This document shows, piece after piece, positions 1-7,790 of a stretch of DNA of 21,508 nt. The position numbers were made by a program, and so were the translations under genes. Source of the stretch: DHVE2 group archaeon. Lineage in GTDB: Archaea > Thermoplasmatota > Thermoplasmata > Thermoplasmatales > Aciduliprofundaceae. Numbering within the stretch: position 1 is the first letter of the stretch; each line of letters starts with the position of its first letter. The stretch is from assembly GCA_015522955.1 (NCBI GenBank), contig WALG01000169.1, forward strand, positions 1 to 21,508. The letters are read 5' to 3'. The notes under the pieces are model-generated. The model saw only the letters and a list, made by a program, of their open reading frames with translations. It was not told the DNA's origin and did not search any database.

Positions 1-426
1 AAGAGTTCAAGTTCCTTGATTCCACTGCTGCAGAAAACGCAAGAAAATTTTGGTTATCTTCCCAAAGAAGCACTCCAAGAAATTTCAAAGTACTTGGGAG
101 TTCCCTTAAGTAGGGTTTATGGTGTAGCCACTTTTTATGCACAGTTCAGGTTTGAGCCGCTCGGAAAATACGTAATAAAGATATGTCATGGAACAGCATG
201 CCACGTAAATGGTGCTGTAAATATCTCTGAAGCTATCAAAGAAGAATTTGGCATTGAAGAGGGACAGACAACGAAAGATGGTTTGGTTACTTTAGAAAGA
301 GTTGCCTGTCTTGGTTGTTGCAGTTTAGCACCTGTAATAATGATAAATGGCAAAGTTTACGGAAAATTAACGCCTGAGAAAGTTAGAAAACTTATGAAAA
401 AACTTAGAAAAGGTGAACTGGAATGA
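1..426 (+). CDS. NuoE-like [2Fe-2S] subunit of a Stn/Nfn-Bfu-type bifurcating transhydrogenase (5' partial)
   Basis: This is a thioredoxin-fold [2Fe-2S] protein of the NuoE/HydC/HndA family, an electron-transfer subunit that docks on the NuoF-like flavoprotein. Four cluster ligands are visible as C-x4-C (CHGTAC) and C-x3-C (CLGCC), preceded by the family signature GYLP...LGVPLSRVYGVATFYAQF. The frame is open from base 1 and residues before the first possible TTG (16-18) still look like NuoE, so the N-terminus lies outside the window and the TTG is probably not the start. Its TGA overlaps the next ATG by 4 bp (ATGA), which indicates translational coupling. NuoE alone could belong to complex I or a bifurcating hydrogenase. 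The following two genes point to a soluble bifurcating transhydrogenase instead. Family assignment is secure; the enzyme type is inferred from context. Confidence 0.9.
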   Translation, partial: KSSSSLIPLLQKTQENFGYLPKEALQEISKYLGVPLSRVYGVATFYAQFRFEPLGKYVIKICHGTACHVNGAVNISEAIKEEFGIEEGQTTKDGLVTLERVACLGCCSLAPVIMINGKVYGKLTPEKVRKLMKKLRKGELE

Positions 427-2222
427 TTAAGGCTATATCTGTAGGTATGAACTCTTGTGGAATTGCTGCAGGAGCAAAAGAGACTTACACAGCACTGGAA
501 AAAGAGTTAAAAGAGAAGGGCATTGCTATTCCACTGAAAATTGTGGGCTGTGTTGGGATGTGTTATAGAGAGCCACTCGTTGATATAATAACTGAAAACG
601 AGATTATCACCTATGGCAATGTTACTCCTCAAAAAGTGCGGAAGATTTTAGAAGAGCATGTTATTAACGGCAAACCTATAGAGGAATGGATTGTCAAGAA
701 AGATTGGTATGAGAATGGTGTAAGAAAAACATGGGATGTTGATGGCTACTTTGCAAAGCAAAAAAAGATAGTTTTAGAGAACTCTGGTTACATAAATCCA
801 GAAAGTATAGACGAGTACATAGAGGTAGGGGGTTATGAAGCGCTGAAGAAGGCTCTTCAAATGAAACCTGAGGAGATAATAGAAATAATTACGAAGTCGG
901 GTCTTAGAGGAAGAGGAGGAGCTGGGTTCCCCACAGGTCTCAAGTGGAAGTTTGGGAGACAGGCAAAAGGAGATGAAAAGTATATAGTATGCAATGCCGA
1001 CGAAGGAGACCCAGGGGCTTTCATGGATAGAAATGTCCTTGAAGGAGATCCTCATCGTGTGATAGAAGGAATGATAATTGGAGCCTATGCCATAGGGGCC
1101 GTTAAAGGATTTATTTATGTGAGAGCCGAATATCCCCTTGCAATAAGGAGACTTAAAATAGCCTTGAAGCAAGCGGAGGAAAGAGGATTTTTAGGAAAAA
1201 ATATCTTAGGAAGCAGTTTCTCTTTTGATATTGAAATCAAAGAAGGTGCTGGGGCTTTCGTGTGTGGAGAAGAGACCGCTTTAATTGCTTCCATTGAAGG
1301 TAAGAGAGGGATGCCCAGACCGCGCCCCCCTTATCCTGCACAAAAAGGCCTATGGGACAAACCTACCAATATAAACAATGTTGAAACCTGGGCAAATGTG
1401 CCATGGATAATAAACCATGGCTGGGAAGCATATGCTTCCCTGGGAACTGAAAAGAGCAAAGGTACAAAGGTTTTCGCACTCTCTGGAAAGATCAAGCGTG
1501 GAGGAAATGTGGAAGTTCCCATGGGAACAACCTTAAAAGAAATTCTCTATGAAATTGGGGGTGGGACTAAAACGGGTAAGCGAATAAAAGCAGTTCAAAT
1601 GGGGGGACCATCCGGAGGTTGTATACCTGAGTATCTCTTTGATACCCCAGTGGATTATGAAAGTATAACCGCAACTGGCGCAATAATGGGAAGCGGTGGA
1701 ATGGTGGTCATGGACGAGGATACTTGTATGGTGGATGTGGCTAAATTCTTCCTTGATTTTAGTGTTAAGGAGTCCTGTGGAAAGTGTACTTTCTGTCGTT
1801 TAGGAACAAAGAGAATGTGGGAAATTCTCGATAAGATCACAAAGGGTGAGGGGACTTTGAAAGATATTGAAAAACTTGAGAAACTTGCTTACATGGTTAA
1901 GAGAGGCTCGCTTTGTGGTCTTGGACAAACAGCACCAAATCCAGTACTCACAACTTTAAAATACTTCAAAGATGAGTATTTAGCACATATAGAAGGAAGA
2001 TGCCCGGCCAAAGTATGTAAACCTCTTATAAAATATGTGGTAGTTACGGACAAATGCACAGGTTGTACTGCTTGCGCTGTAATGTGTCCGGTAAAAGCCA
2101 TTAGTGGAGAGTTGGGAAAGGTTCATGTAATTAATCAAGAGAAGTGCATCAAGTGTGGCACCTGCTATGAAGTATGTCGCTTTGATGCCATCGATATAGT
2201 TGACGCCAAGGGGGATGATTAG
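423..2222 (+). CDS. NuoF-like FMN/Fe-S NADH-binding subunit of a Stn/Nfn-Bfu-type transhydrogenase
   Basis: This 599-residue flavoprotein has the domain order of HydB/HndC-type proteins. An N-terminal thioredoxin-like domain (about 1-95) has C12, C43 and C47. The FMN/NADH core starts near residue 155, with GLRGRGGAGFPTGLKW, then CNADEGDPGAFMDR and GAGAFVCGEETALIASIEGK. An N3-type [4Fe-4S] site follows (ESCGKCTFCRLG plus the later SLCGLGQ). At the C-terminus sits a two-cluster ferredoxin domain (CTGCTACAVMCP and CIKCGTCYEVC). The C-terminal ferredoxin domain is typical of bifurcating enzymes and absent from respiratory NuoF. Family knowledge places FMN and the NAD(H) site here. The start overlaps the NuoE stop by 4 bp. 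The N-terminal domain lacks one of the four usual cysteines, with Val7 in its place. Confidence 0.93.
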   Translation: MIKAISVGMNSCGIAAGAKETYTALEKELKEKGIAIPLKIVGCVGMCYREPLVDIITENEIITYGNVTPQKVRKILEEHVINGKPIEEWIVKKDWYENGVRKTWDVDGYFAKQKKIVLENSGYINPESIDEYIEVGGYEALKKALQMKPEEIIEIITKSGLRGRGGAGFPTGLKWKFGRQAKGDEKYIVCNADEGDPGAFMDRNVLEGDPHRVIEGMIIGAYAIGAVKGFIYVRAEYPLAIRRLKIALKQAEERGFLGKNILGSSFSFDIEIKEGAGAFVCGEETALIASIEGKRGMPRPRPPYPAQKGLWDKPTNINNVETWANVPWIINHGWEAYASLGTEKSKGTKVFALSGKIKRGGNVEVPMGTTLKEILYEIGGGTKTGKRIKAVQMGGPSGGCIPEYLFDTPVDYESITATGAIMGSGGMVVMDEDTCMVDVAKFFLDFSVKESCGKCTFCRLGTKRMWEILDKITKGEGTLKDIEKLEKLAYMVKRGSLCGLGQTAPNPVLTTLKYFKDEYLAHIEGRCPAKVCKPLIKYVVVTDKCTGCTACAVMCPVKAISGELGKVHVINQEKCIKCGTCYEVCRFDAIDIVDAKGDD

Positions 2223-2223
2223 A

Positions 2224-5085
2224 ATGGTAAAAATTACTGTTGATGGAAAGGAATTTGAAGTCCCGAAAGATAAACCTCTTATAGAGTTTCTCAGAAAAAT
2301 AACCCATGTACCTGGTTTCTGCTATAGTGAGGAAGTTGAGCCTTATGGTTCCTGCCGTCTATGTCTCGTAAAAACTCCTAGAGGAGTTACCACCGCATGT
2401 ACTATTATGCCCATGGAAGGACTCTCTATTGAAACACTCACGGATGAAGTCATAGAAATGAGAAAAACCGCCCTAGAGTTAATTCTTTCTAATCATTATG
2501 GAGACTGTATTGGACCATGTCAAAATGCCTGTCCGGCTCACAGCGATGTCCAGGGCTATCTGGCATTGATTGCCATGGGTAAATACCACGAGGCGGTAAA
2601 ACTGATGAAGGAAAAGTACATTCTGCCAGCGGTTCTTGGAAGAGTGTGTCCAGCATTCTGTGAGAAAGCCTGTAGAAGAAACCTTGTAGATGAACCTCTT
2701 GCGATAAGACAGTTAAAGAGATTTGCGGCTGATTATGACCTTGAACATGGGCCATGGATGCCTGAAATTCCGCCCTCGACAGGTAAAAAAATAGCGGTGA
2801 TAGGCGGGGGTCCGGCAGGATTATCCTGTGCTTATTATTTGAGAACAATGGGGCATGAAGTTACGATTTTTGAAGCCATGCCGGAACTTGGAGGAATGAT
2901 GAGATATGGAATTCCTTCCTATAGACTTCCAAAAGATGTGCTTGATAGGGATATAGCAACAGTGATAGGCACAGGAATTGAAGTGAAAACGAATACCGTC
3001 ATTGGAAAGGATATCACATTAGCAGAGATTAGAGAGAAGTATGATGCAATCTTCTTAGGCGTAGGAGCATGGAGAAGTAGAAATATGGGGATAGAAGGAG
3101 AGAATCTCGAGGGTGTAATGCATGGAATAGAGTTTCTCAGAAAAGTGAACATAGGAGAAAAGGTCGAACTTGGAAAAAGGGTTATTGTAGTGGGTGGTGG
3201 AAATACAGCCATGGATGTTGCAAGAACTGCGGTAAGACTCGGAGCAGATGTTATTGTAGTTTACAGAAGATCAAAAGATGAAATGCCTGCAGAGGTGAGA
3301 GAAGTTGAAGAGGCAGAGGAAGAAGGAGTTAAGTTTAAGTTTCTAACCAATCCAGTAAAAATCATTGGTAGAAAGAAAGTGGAGGAAGTTGAACTCATAC
3401 AAATGAGATTGGGAGAACCAGATGCTAGTGGAAGAAGACGTCCAATTCCAATAGAGGGTTCTGAGTTTAGAGTAAGGGCAGATAATATTATCTTGGCTAT
3501 AGGACAATATTGTGATGAAGAATTTCTCAGAAATCTTGGTATTGAAGCAAAGCGTGGAAAGGCTTTGGCAGATGAGATAACGCTTCAAACAAGCAAAGAA
3601 GGGGTTTTTGCTGGCGGGGATCTGGTACTGGGACCCTCCACTGTTATAGAAAGCATTGCAACTGGAAGAAGAGCAGCAATAATGATAGATCTTTACCTAA
3701 AGGGTAAACTTGAAAAAAGTAAGGAAACGCTCATAGACCCTTCAAAGCATATTAAAGATGTTCTATCTGATGAGGATCTTTACCGGGTCCTATTTGATTT
3801 AAGACCCTATAATCACTGGAAAAAAGTGACAAAGGAAGATTACAAAGATGTAGAGAGGAAGCCAAGGGTAAAGGTGAAACTGTTAGATCCAGAAAAGAGG
3901 AAGAGAAGTTTTGAGGAGGTTGAGCCGACCCTAACTGAGAAGCAGGTGCTTGAGGAGGCAAAGAGATGCATGAGTTGTGGCTGTATGGAGGCCTTTAGAT
4001 GCAAACTCAGAGAGTATGCGACGCTCTATGATGCCAATCAGGATACCTTTGAGGGCGAACAAAATAGATTTGAAATTGATGAGAGTCACCCCTTTGTCAC
4101 TCTTGATAACAACAAATGTGTGCTCTGTGGCCAATGTGTAAGGTTCACCCAGGAGATTACTGGAGAAGGAATTGTTGACTACCTCTTCAGAGGCTTTAAG
4201 ACGAAGATTTCACCGCCGATAGGAGAGAAACTTGGTGCTATGGATGGGCAATTTATTGGGGAAATGATAGATCTGTGTCCTGTGGGGGCTATAATTGAGA
4301 AAACGCCCTTCGTGAAGCCAGGACCTTGGAAGACAAAACCTGTAAAGACGGTTTGCAATGGCTGCTCTTTTGCCTGCGAGATGAATGTTGAGACTTATGA
4401 AGGTATGCTAGTGAGAGCGTCGAGTTTCCCCGAGAGTTGGAACAAGCACCTTTGCGATATTTGCCGCTTTAGAAGACCATGGGCTGAAAACTCATCCCAG
4501 CCTCTCCTCAACGGAAAGCCTGTAAGTTGGGAGGATGCGAAAAAGTTTATAGAAGAGAGAGAGTACACTCTTATTCTCACATCAGAACTAACAAATGAAG
4601 AGATATCCTTCTTCAGGGAATTTGCGGAAAAAAGGGGTATATCAATAGGCTCCACTGTTGAAGATGGACTTTCAACAGCATCTCTTGAAGATATCAGGGA
4701 AGCAAAACGTGTTCTCCTAAAGGCAGACCCAGAAAAGTTTCCACTACTTAAAATACTCCTGAAGGATAAGGAACTTGTTGAGGAAAACTATGAAGTGGCG
4801 ATACTGGAAGCACCTGCAGAACCACTTGCCGTTCCGACACTGATACTCCACAAAGGAGTGAATGCGATCGGCTTGCTCAAATCGGGCATAGTTGGAATTC
4901 CAGAGAATAAGGCCTATGTGGTTATAGGGAGAACAGAGAAGAAGTTACCGGGTGAGAGTCTTGTTCTCCCAGCAGGTCTATGGGCTGCTAAGGAGGGAAC
5001 TATTACAAATGTTTTTGGCATGAAACTTAAGGTTGGGAGAGCCGTTAAGAAGGAAAACAAAACCGTTAAAATCTTTCAATCCTGA
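2224..5085 (+). CDS. NuoG-like Fe-S protein with an inserted GltD/NfnB module (StnC-like subunit)
   Basis: This 953-residue fusion starts with a NuoG-type [2Fe-2S] domain (about residues 1-90). After the ...NHYGDC stretch it switches into a GltD/NfnB module: Fe-S helical domain (CIGPCQNACP, GRVCPAFCEKAC), FAD motif IGGGPAGLS near residue 190, NADPH motif VGGGNTAMD near 320, and AGGDLVLGP near 462. NuoG sequence resumes near 582 (CMSCGC...CKLREYA), with N4-like CVLCGQC...CPVGAI (about 632-684) and N7-like CNGCSFAC...C (about 711-744). A shortened, cofactor-less molybdopterin-type tail ends it. Known Stn/Nfn-Bfu enzymes have this make-up and couple NADPH to NAD(H) and ferredoxin. I chose ATG 2224 over 2200 and 2215 because a GGGGGATGAT-like site precedes it and the protein then begins like NuoG. 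It lies directly behind the nuoF-like stop. Confidence 0.9.
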   Translation: MVKITVDGKEFEVPKDKPLIEFLRKITHVPGFCYSEEVEPYGSCRLCLVKTPRGVTTACTIMPMEGLSIETLTDEVIEMRKTALELILSNHYGDCIGPCQNACPAHSDVQGYLALIAMGKYHEAVKLMKEKYILPAVLGRVCPAFCEKACRRNLVDEPLAIRQLKRFAADYDLEHGPWMPEIPPSTGKKIAVIGGGPAGLSCAYYLRTMGHEVTIFEAMPELGGMMRYGIPSYRLPKDVLDRDIATVIGTGIEVKTNTVIGKDITLAEIREKYDAIFLGVGAWRSRNMGIEGENLEGVMHGIEFLRKVNIGEKVELGKRVIVVGGGNTAMDVARTAVRLGADVIVVYRRSKDEMPAEVREVEEAEEEGVKFKFLTNPVKIIGRKKVEEVELIQMRLGEPDASGRRRPIPIEGSEFRVRADNIILAIGQYCDEEFLRNLGIEAKRGKALADEITLQTSKEGVFAGGDLVLGPSTVIESIATGRRAAIMIDLYLKGKLEKSKETLIDPSKHIKDVLSDEDLYRVLFDLRPYNHWKKVTKEDYKDVERKPRVKVKLLDPEKRKRSFEEVEPTLTEKQVLEEAKRCMSCGCMEAFRCKLREYATLYDANQDTFEGEQNRFEIDESHPFVTLDNNKCVLCGQCVRFTQEITGEGIVDYLFRGFKTKISPPIGEKLGAMDGQFIGEMIDLCPVGAIIEKTPFVKPGPWKTKPVKTVCNGCSFACEMNVETYEGMLVRASSFPESWNKHLCDICRFRRPWAENSSQPLLNGKPVSWEDAKKFIEEREYTLILTSELTNEEISFFREFAEKRGISIGSTVEDGLSTASLEDIREAKRVLLKADPEKFPLLKILLKDKELVEENYEVAILEAPAEPLAVPTLILHKGVNAIGLLKSGIVGIPENKAYVVIGRTEKKLPGESLVLPAGLWAAKEGTITNVFGMKLKVGRAVKKENKTVKIFQS

Positions 5086-5098
5086 TTTTTTTCTTCTT
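5086..5098 (+). terminator. T-rich terminator of the NuoEFG-like operon
   Basis: Immediately after the stop codon the + strand reads seven T residues, then CTTCTT. A U-rich transcript end without an essential hairpin is the usual archaeal intrinsic terminator. It lies in a 73-bp convergent gap where two operons meet. Confidence 0.6.
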
Positions 5099-5139
5099 AT
5101 AAAATTAGGCCTATACCTAAGGGTCCATTTGAAAATATC

Positions 5140-5153
5140 AAAAAAGAAAAAAA
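5140..5153 (-). terminator. T-rich terminator of the nfnAB operon
   Basis: On the - strand, just past the nfnB stop, there is a T7-C-T6 run (seen as A6-G-A7 on the + strand). With the run at 5086-5098 it gives the convergent gap one terminator for each direction. Confidence 0.6.
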
Positions 5154-5158
5154 GGGAA

Positions 5159-6571
5159 TCATGCACCCTTCTTGCTTTCTATGTATCTATGAATTGATTC
5201 TGCGGCCCTTTTACCGTCTCCCATGGCCAGGATAACAGTAGCTTCGCCTCTTATCGCATCGCCACCAGCGAAAACCCCTGGAATACTGGTCATAAGAGTT
5301 TCATCCACTACAAGTGTTCCATTGGGATTGACCTTAAGTCCCTTTGATTCTGTGATTATCTTATTTGGCTCAAGACCTATAGCAATTATAACTGTATCCG
5401 CTTCAAGGGTTACATACTCGCCTGTTCCGACTATCTTTCTTTTGCCTCTTTTATCCTTCTCCTCGAGAGGTTTCATCTTTTCAAATTTAACTGCTTTGAC
5501 TTTGTGGTTTTCATTGCCAATGAATTCAACAGGATTCAAGAAGAATTCAAATTTAACTCCTTCTTCTTCGGCATGGTGAATCTCTTCAATTCTTGCTGTC
5601 ATATCTTCTTTTCCTCTTCTGTATGCTATCGTTACATCACTCCCAAGCCTCAAAGCGCTTCTAGCGGCATCCATTGCAGTATTTCCTGCTCCAATAACTA
5701 TGGTTTTCTTACCTACTCCTATTGGAGTATCATACTCTGGAAACTGGTACGCTTTCATGAGATTAACCCGGGTTAGGAATTCGTTTGCTGAGTAAATTCT
5801 ATCGAGGAGAATTCCCGGTAAGTTAAGTAATTTTGGTGTTCCTGCTCCTGTACCTATAAAAACTGCGTCATATTCTTCACAAAGTTCTTCTAAGGTCACG
5901 GTTCTTCCAACTAGGTAGTCAGTCTTTACTTCAACTCCAAGTTTCTTAAGTTTTTCGAGTTCTACTTTTAAAATTTCCTTTGGAAGCCTGAACTCAGGTA
6001 TCCCATATATGAGAACTCCTCCAGGAAGATGCAGGGCTTCAAAAATCGTAACTTTATAACCCATCTTTGCAAGTTCTCCAGCCGCTGTAAGTCCTGCAGG
6101 GCCACTTCCAACTATTGCAATCTTACCATCCTTCGGTTCTATTTTCTTAAGTTCTTCCTCTAAAAGTTCCTTATCAATTCCCTGCTCTCTTGCATAATCC
6201 GCTACAAACCTTTCTAATTTTCCAATATTTACAGCTGTTCCAACTTTACCCACTACACAGGCTCCTTCACACTGGTCTTCTTGGGGACATACTCTACCTG
6301 TGATTGCAGGAAGAGTGTTATCGTTCCATATAATTCTCAAAGCCTCCTTGATATCTCCCTCTTTAATTTTGGATATGAAAGCGGGAATGTTTATGTGGAC
6401 TGGACATCCCTTTATACAGGGTGCAAAATCGTAGGGGCATTGGATACATCTTGCTGCCTCTTTTTGGGCAAGTTCAAAAGTATAACCTAAATTTACCTCT
6501 GCAAAACTTTTAACTCTTTCATCAACCGATCTTTCAGGAGTGGGAATCCTTTCTTTGATAATCTTTGCCAT
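5159..6571 (-). CDS. nfnB: NfnB-type NADPH:ferredoxin oxidoreductase large subunit (GltD/SudA family)
   Basis: This is a 470-residue flavoprotein of the NfnB/SudA/GltD family. The N-terminal Fe-S helical domain has CIQC...PCIKGCP and GRVCPQEDQCEGACVVG (about residues 40-115), which bind the two [4Fe-4S] clusters in known Nfn structures. The FAD motif VGSGPAGLTAAG is near 155, the NADPH motif IGAGNTAMDAARS near 290, and a GVFAGGDA FAD motif is near the end. In Nfn this subunit holds the bifurcating FAD, reduces ferredoxin and oxidises NADPH. The start follows GGAGGTG with 7 nt spacing, and the ATG directly abuts the nfnA stop, so the two are co-translated. The first cysteine motif is C-x2-C-x6-C, with two residues more than I remember as usual. 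Archaeal glutamate synthase small subunit is the alternative, but NfnA next door decides it. Confidence 0.92.
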   Translation of the reverse strand: MAKIIKERIPTPERSVDERVKSFAEVNLGYTFELAQKEAARCIQCPYDFAPCIKGCPVHINIPAFISKIKEGDIKEALRIIWNDNTLPAITGRVCPQEDQCEGACVVGKVGTAVNIGKLERFVADYAREQGIDKELLEEELKKIEPKDGKIAIVGSGPAGLTAAGELAKMGYKVTIFEALHLPGGVLIYGIPEFRLPKEILKVELEKLKKLGVEVKTDYLVGRTVTLEELCEEYDAVFIGTGAGTPKLLNLPGILLDRIYSANEFLTRVNLMKAYQFPEYDTPIGVGKKTIVIGAGNTAMDAARSALRLGSDVTIAYRRGKEDMTARIEEIHHAEEEGVKFEFFLNPVEFIGNENHKVKAVKFEKMKPLEEKDKRGKRKIVGTGEYVTLEADTVIIAIGLEPNKIITESKGLKVNPNGTLVVDETLMTSIPGVFAGGDAIRGEATVILAMGDGKRAAESIHRYIESKKGA

Positions 6572-7426
6572 TTAGAACACCTCCTTTCCATGTTTTTCAT
6601 TTAATCTCTGAAGATATCTCTCCCTTGCTCTTTTTTCCAGTTCCAAGAAACGTTTTCCTCTCCTAATAACATCTTCCCAATCAACTTTATGAGCATCGAA
6701 CATCGGGCCATCTCTACATGCAAATCTTATCTTTCCATCATAAAGAATTCTGCAGGAGCCACACATTCCAGTTCCATCTACCATAATTTGTCTTATCGTA
6801 GTTATCGTTGGGATTCCATACGGCCTTGTGAGTTCGGCTAACTGTGCAAGAGTCCCAAGGTTTCCTCCAGCAAAAATTATATCCACCTTGTCATTTTCTA
6901 TAAGCCCTTTAATTACATCAAGGAAATCTCCCTTTATGCCCATACTTCCATCCTGGGTTGTTAGGTAGTATTCATCTGCGACTGACTTGGCTAAAAATTT
7001 CTCCGGATAAACGTTTTCCTTGTCTTCAAAACTTTGGATAGATATTGTGTAATTTCCAGCCTCTTTCATAGCTTTCAGAGTTGCATGGTTCTCAGCATGT
7101 CCGCACACCGCATCTGAAGCAAACACAACATTTCCATAGTCTTTTACCTCTATAGCTTTCCCTAGCGGTCCTGTAATACTCCAGAGAGTATCTCCAACAT
7201 CGAATTCGTGATAAAGTTCTAGAGTTGTTTTTCCAAGTTTTCTTATGAACATTCCAATTTTTCCATCCTCCGCTTTGTAGACCGACATTGGAATCCTTTC
7301 TCCCTTCTCGTGAGTTATAAAAATAACAAATTGTCCAGGTTTCCATGCCTTTGCCACATGCGGAGCCTCAACCTCAATAAAATAGTCAATGGGGCTTAAG
7401 TCCTTTTTATCTGTAATTCTATACAT
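6572..7426 (-). CDS. nfnA: NfnA-like ferredoxin-NADP reductase family small subunit with a degenerate NAD(H) site
   Basis: This is a 284-residue protein of the NfnA/SudB family. The FAD domain is intact (PGQFVIF near residue 30, ERIPMSVY near 43-50, KLGKTT near 64). The C-terminal [2Fe-2S] region is canonical: VDGTGMCGSC (about 216-225), then ACRDGPMFDAHKVDW (about 236-250). The middle is unusual. Where relatives carry a GGGxGxAP pyrophosphate-binding loop, residues about 101-112 read VFASDAVCGHAE. Where relatives have a CGP/IGP-x-x-MM motif, residues about 186-195 read AGGNLGTLAQ. The surrounding sequence (KAMKEAGNYTISI) aligns well, so this is substitution rather than a frameshift. NAD(H) use is therefore doubtful. 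ATG 7426 is preferred over an upstream in-frame codon at 7489 because GGAGGTG lies 5 nt before it and the shorter protein matches the family. Confidence 0.88.
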   Translation of the reverse strand: MYRITDKKDLSPIDYFIEVEAPHVAKAWKPGQFVIFITHEKGERIPMSVYKAEDGKIGMFIRKLGKTTLELYHEFDVGDTLWSITGPLGKAIEVKDYGNVVFASDAVCGHAENHATLKAMKEAGNYTISIQSFEDKENVYPEKFLAKSVADEYYLTTQDGSMGIKGDFLDVIKGLIENDKVDIIFAGGNLGTLAQLAELTRPYGIPTITTIRQIMVDGTGMCGSCRILYDGKIRFACRDGPMFDAHKVDWEDVIRRGKRFLELEKRARERYLQRLNEKHGKEVF

Positions 7427-7480
7427 TACGACACCTCCAAGGTTTTTTTGTCCAAGATTTTTCACGGAAGGGGTAATCTC

Positions 7481-7515
7481 TATCTGCATATATATGTTTT
7501 GTATCTTTGCATATA
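7481..7515. repeat. Imperfect direct repeat, possible operator of nfnAB
   Basis: TATCT-GCATATA (7481-7492) and TATCT-TT-GCATATA (7502-7515) place two GCATATA copies 23 bp apart, about two helical turns. They lie between the candidate nfnA TATA box and the gene, where a repressor could block transcription initiation. AT-rich chance similarity is the alternative. Confidence 0.3.
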
Positions 7516-7518
7516 CTG

Positions 7519-7528
7519 CTTTATATCG
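7519..7528 (-). promoter_or_regulatory. Candidate TATA box of nfnAB
   Basis: On the - strand this reads CGATATAAAG. Start of transcription about 25 nt further would fall near 7497, leaving a leader of roughly 70 nt before ATG 7426, which has a GGAGGTG site. The region is AT-rich, so other TATA-like sites compete. Confidence 0.35.
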
Positions 7529-7736
7529 ATTTTGAGAATAACCCTACTTCGAGACGTAAAAAATCCAAAAATAATTGTTAACCATCCAAAAACACTACTG
7601 TACTTCTCTAGATAAACTCTCAGATGCACCTTCTTATAACTTTCGCCCTCTTTCAAATCCCATCAATTTTTTGAGTAGTTTTTAAGGATTGAGATGTGAG
7701 CCATGTTATTGGAGTGTTTATACTAATTTAGAAAGA

Positions 7737-7744
7737 TTTATTAA
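7737..7744 (+). promoter_or_regulatory. Candidate TATA box of the hydBGDA operon
   Basis: GAAAGA followed by TTTATTAA resembles a purine-rich BRE plus TATA box. Transcription would start near 7766, giving a leader of about 25 nt that contains the GGTGACG site ahead of ATG 7791. Confidence 0.45.
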
Positions 7745-7790
7745 GAAAAAAATAATTAACATCATGAAATTAGTTAAAATGGTGACGATT

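Larger units (their letters stand above)
7427..7790. promoter_or_regulatory. 364-bp divergent intergenic region between nfnA and the hydrogenase operon
   Basis: I see no convincing gene here. It holds the nfnA promoter on the left, a short direct repeat around the nfnA start region, and the hydB promoter on the right. The middle part (about 7530-7720) shows nothing I can assign. A longer reading frame upstream of hydB exists (from 7689), but it has no family resemblance and no ribosome-binding site. Confidence 0.6.

Noticed and set aside
1..5085. Respiratory complex I (NuoEFG) module
   Set aside because: The NuoF-like protein has an extra C-terminal ferredoxin domain, the NuoG-like protein carries a GltD insertion, and no membrane Nuo subunits are seen. 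A soluble bifurcating enzyme fits better.
6900..7140. Frameshift in nfnA explaining the odd NAD-binding region
   Set aside because: The same frame is continuous through well-conserved sequence on both sides of each altered motif, so substitutions are more likely than a frameshift pair.
7689..7790. N-terminal extension of hydB from ATG 7689
   Set aside because: The added residues do not resemble the family. A TATA box falls inside the extension, and GGTGACG supports ATG 7791.
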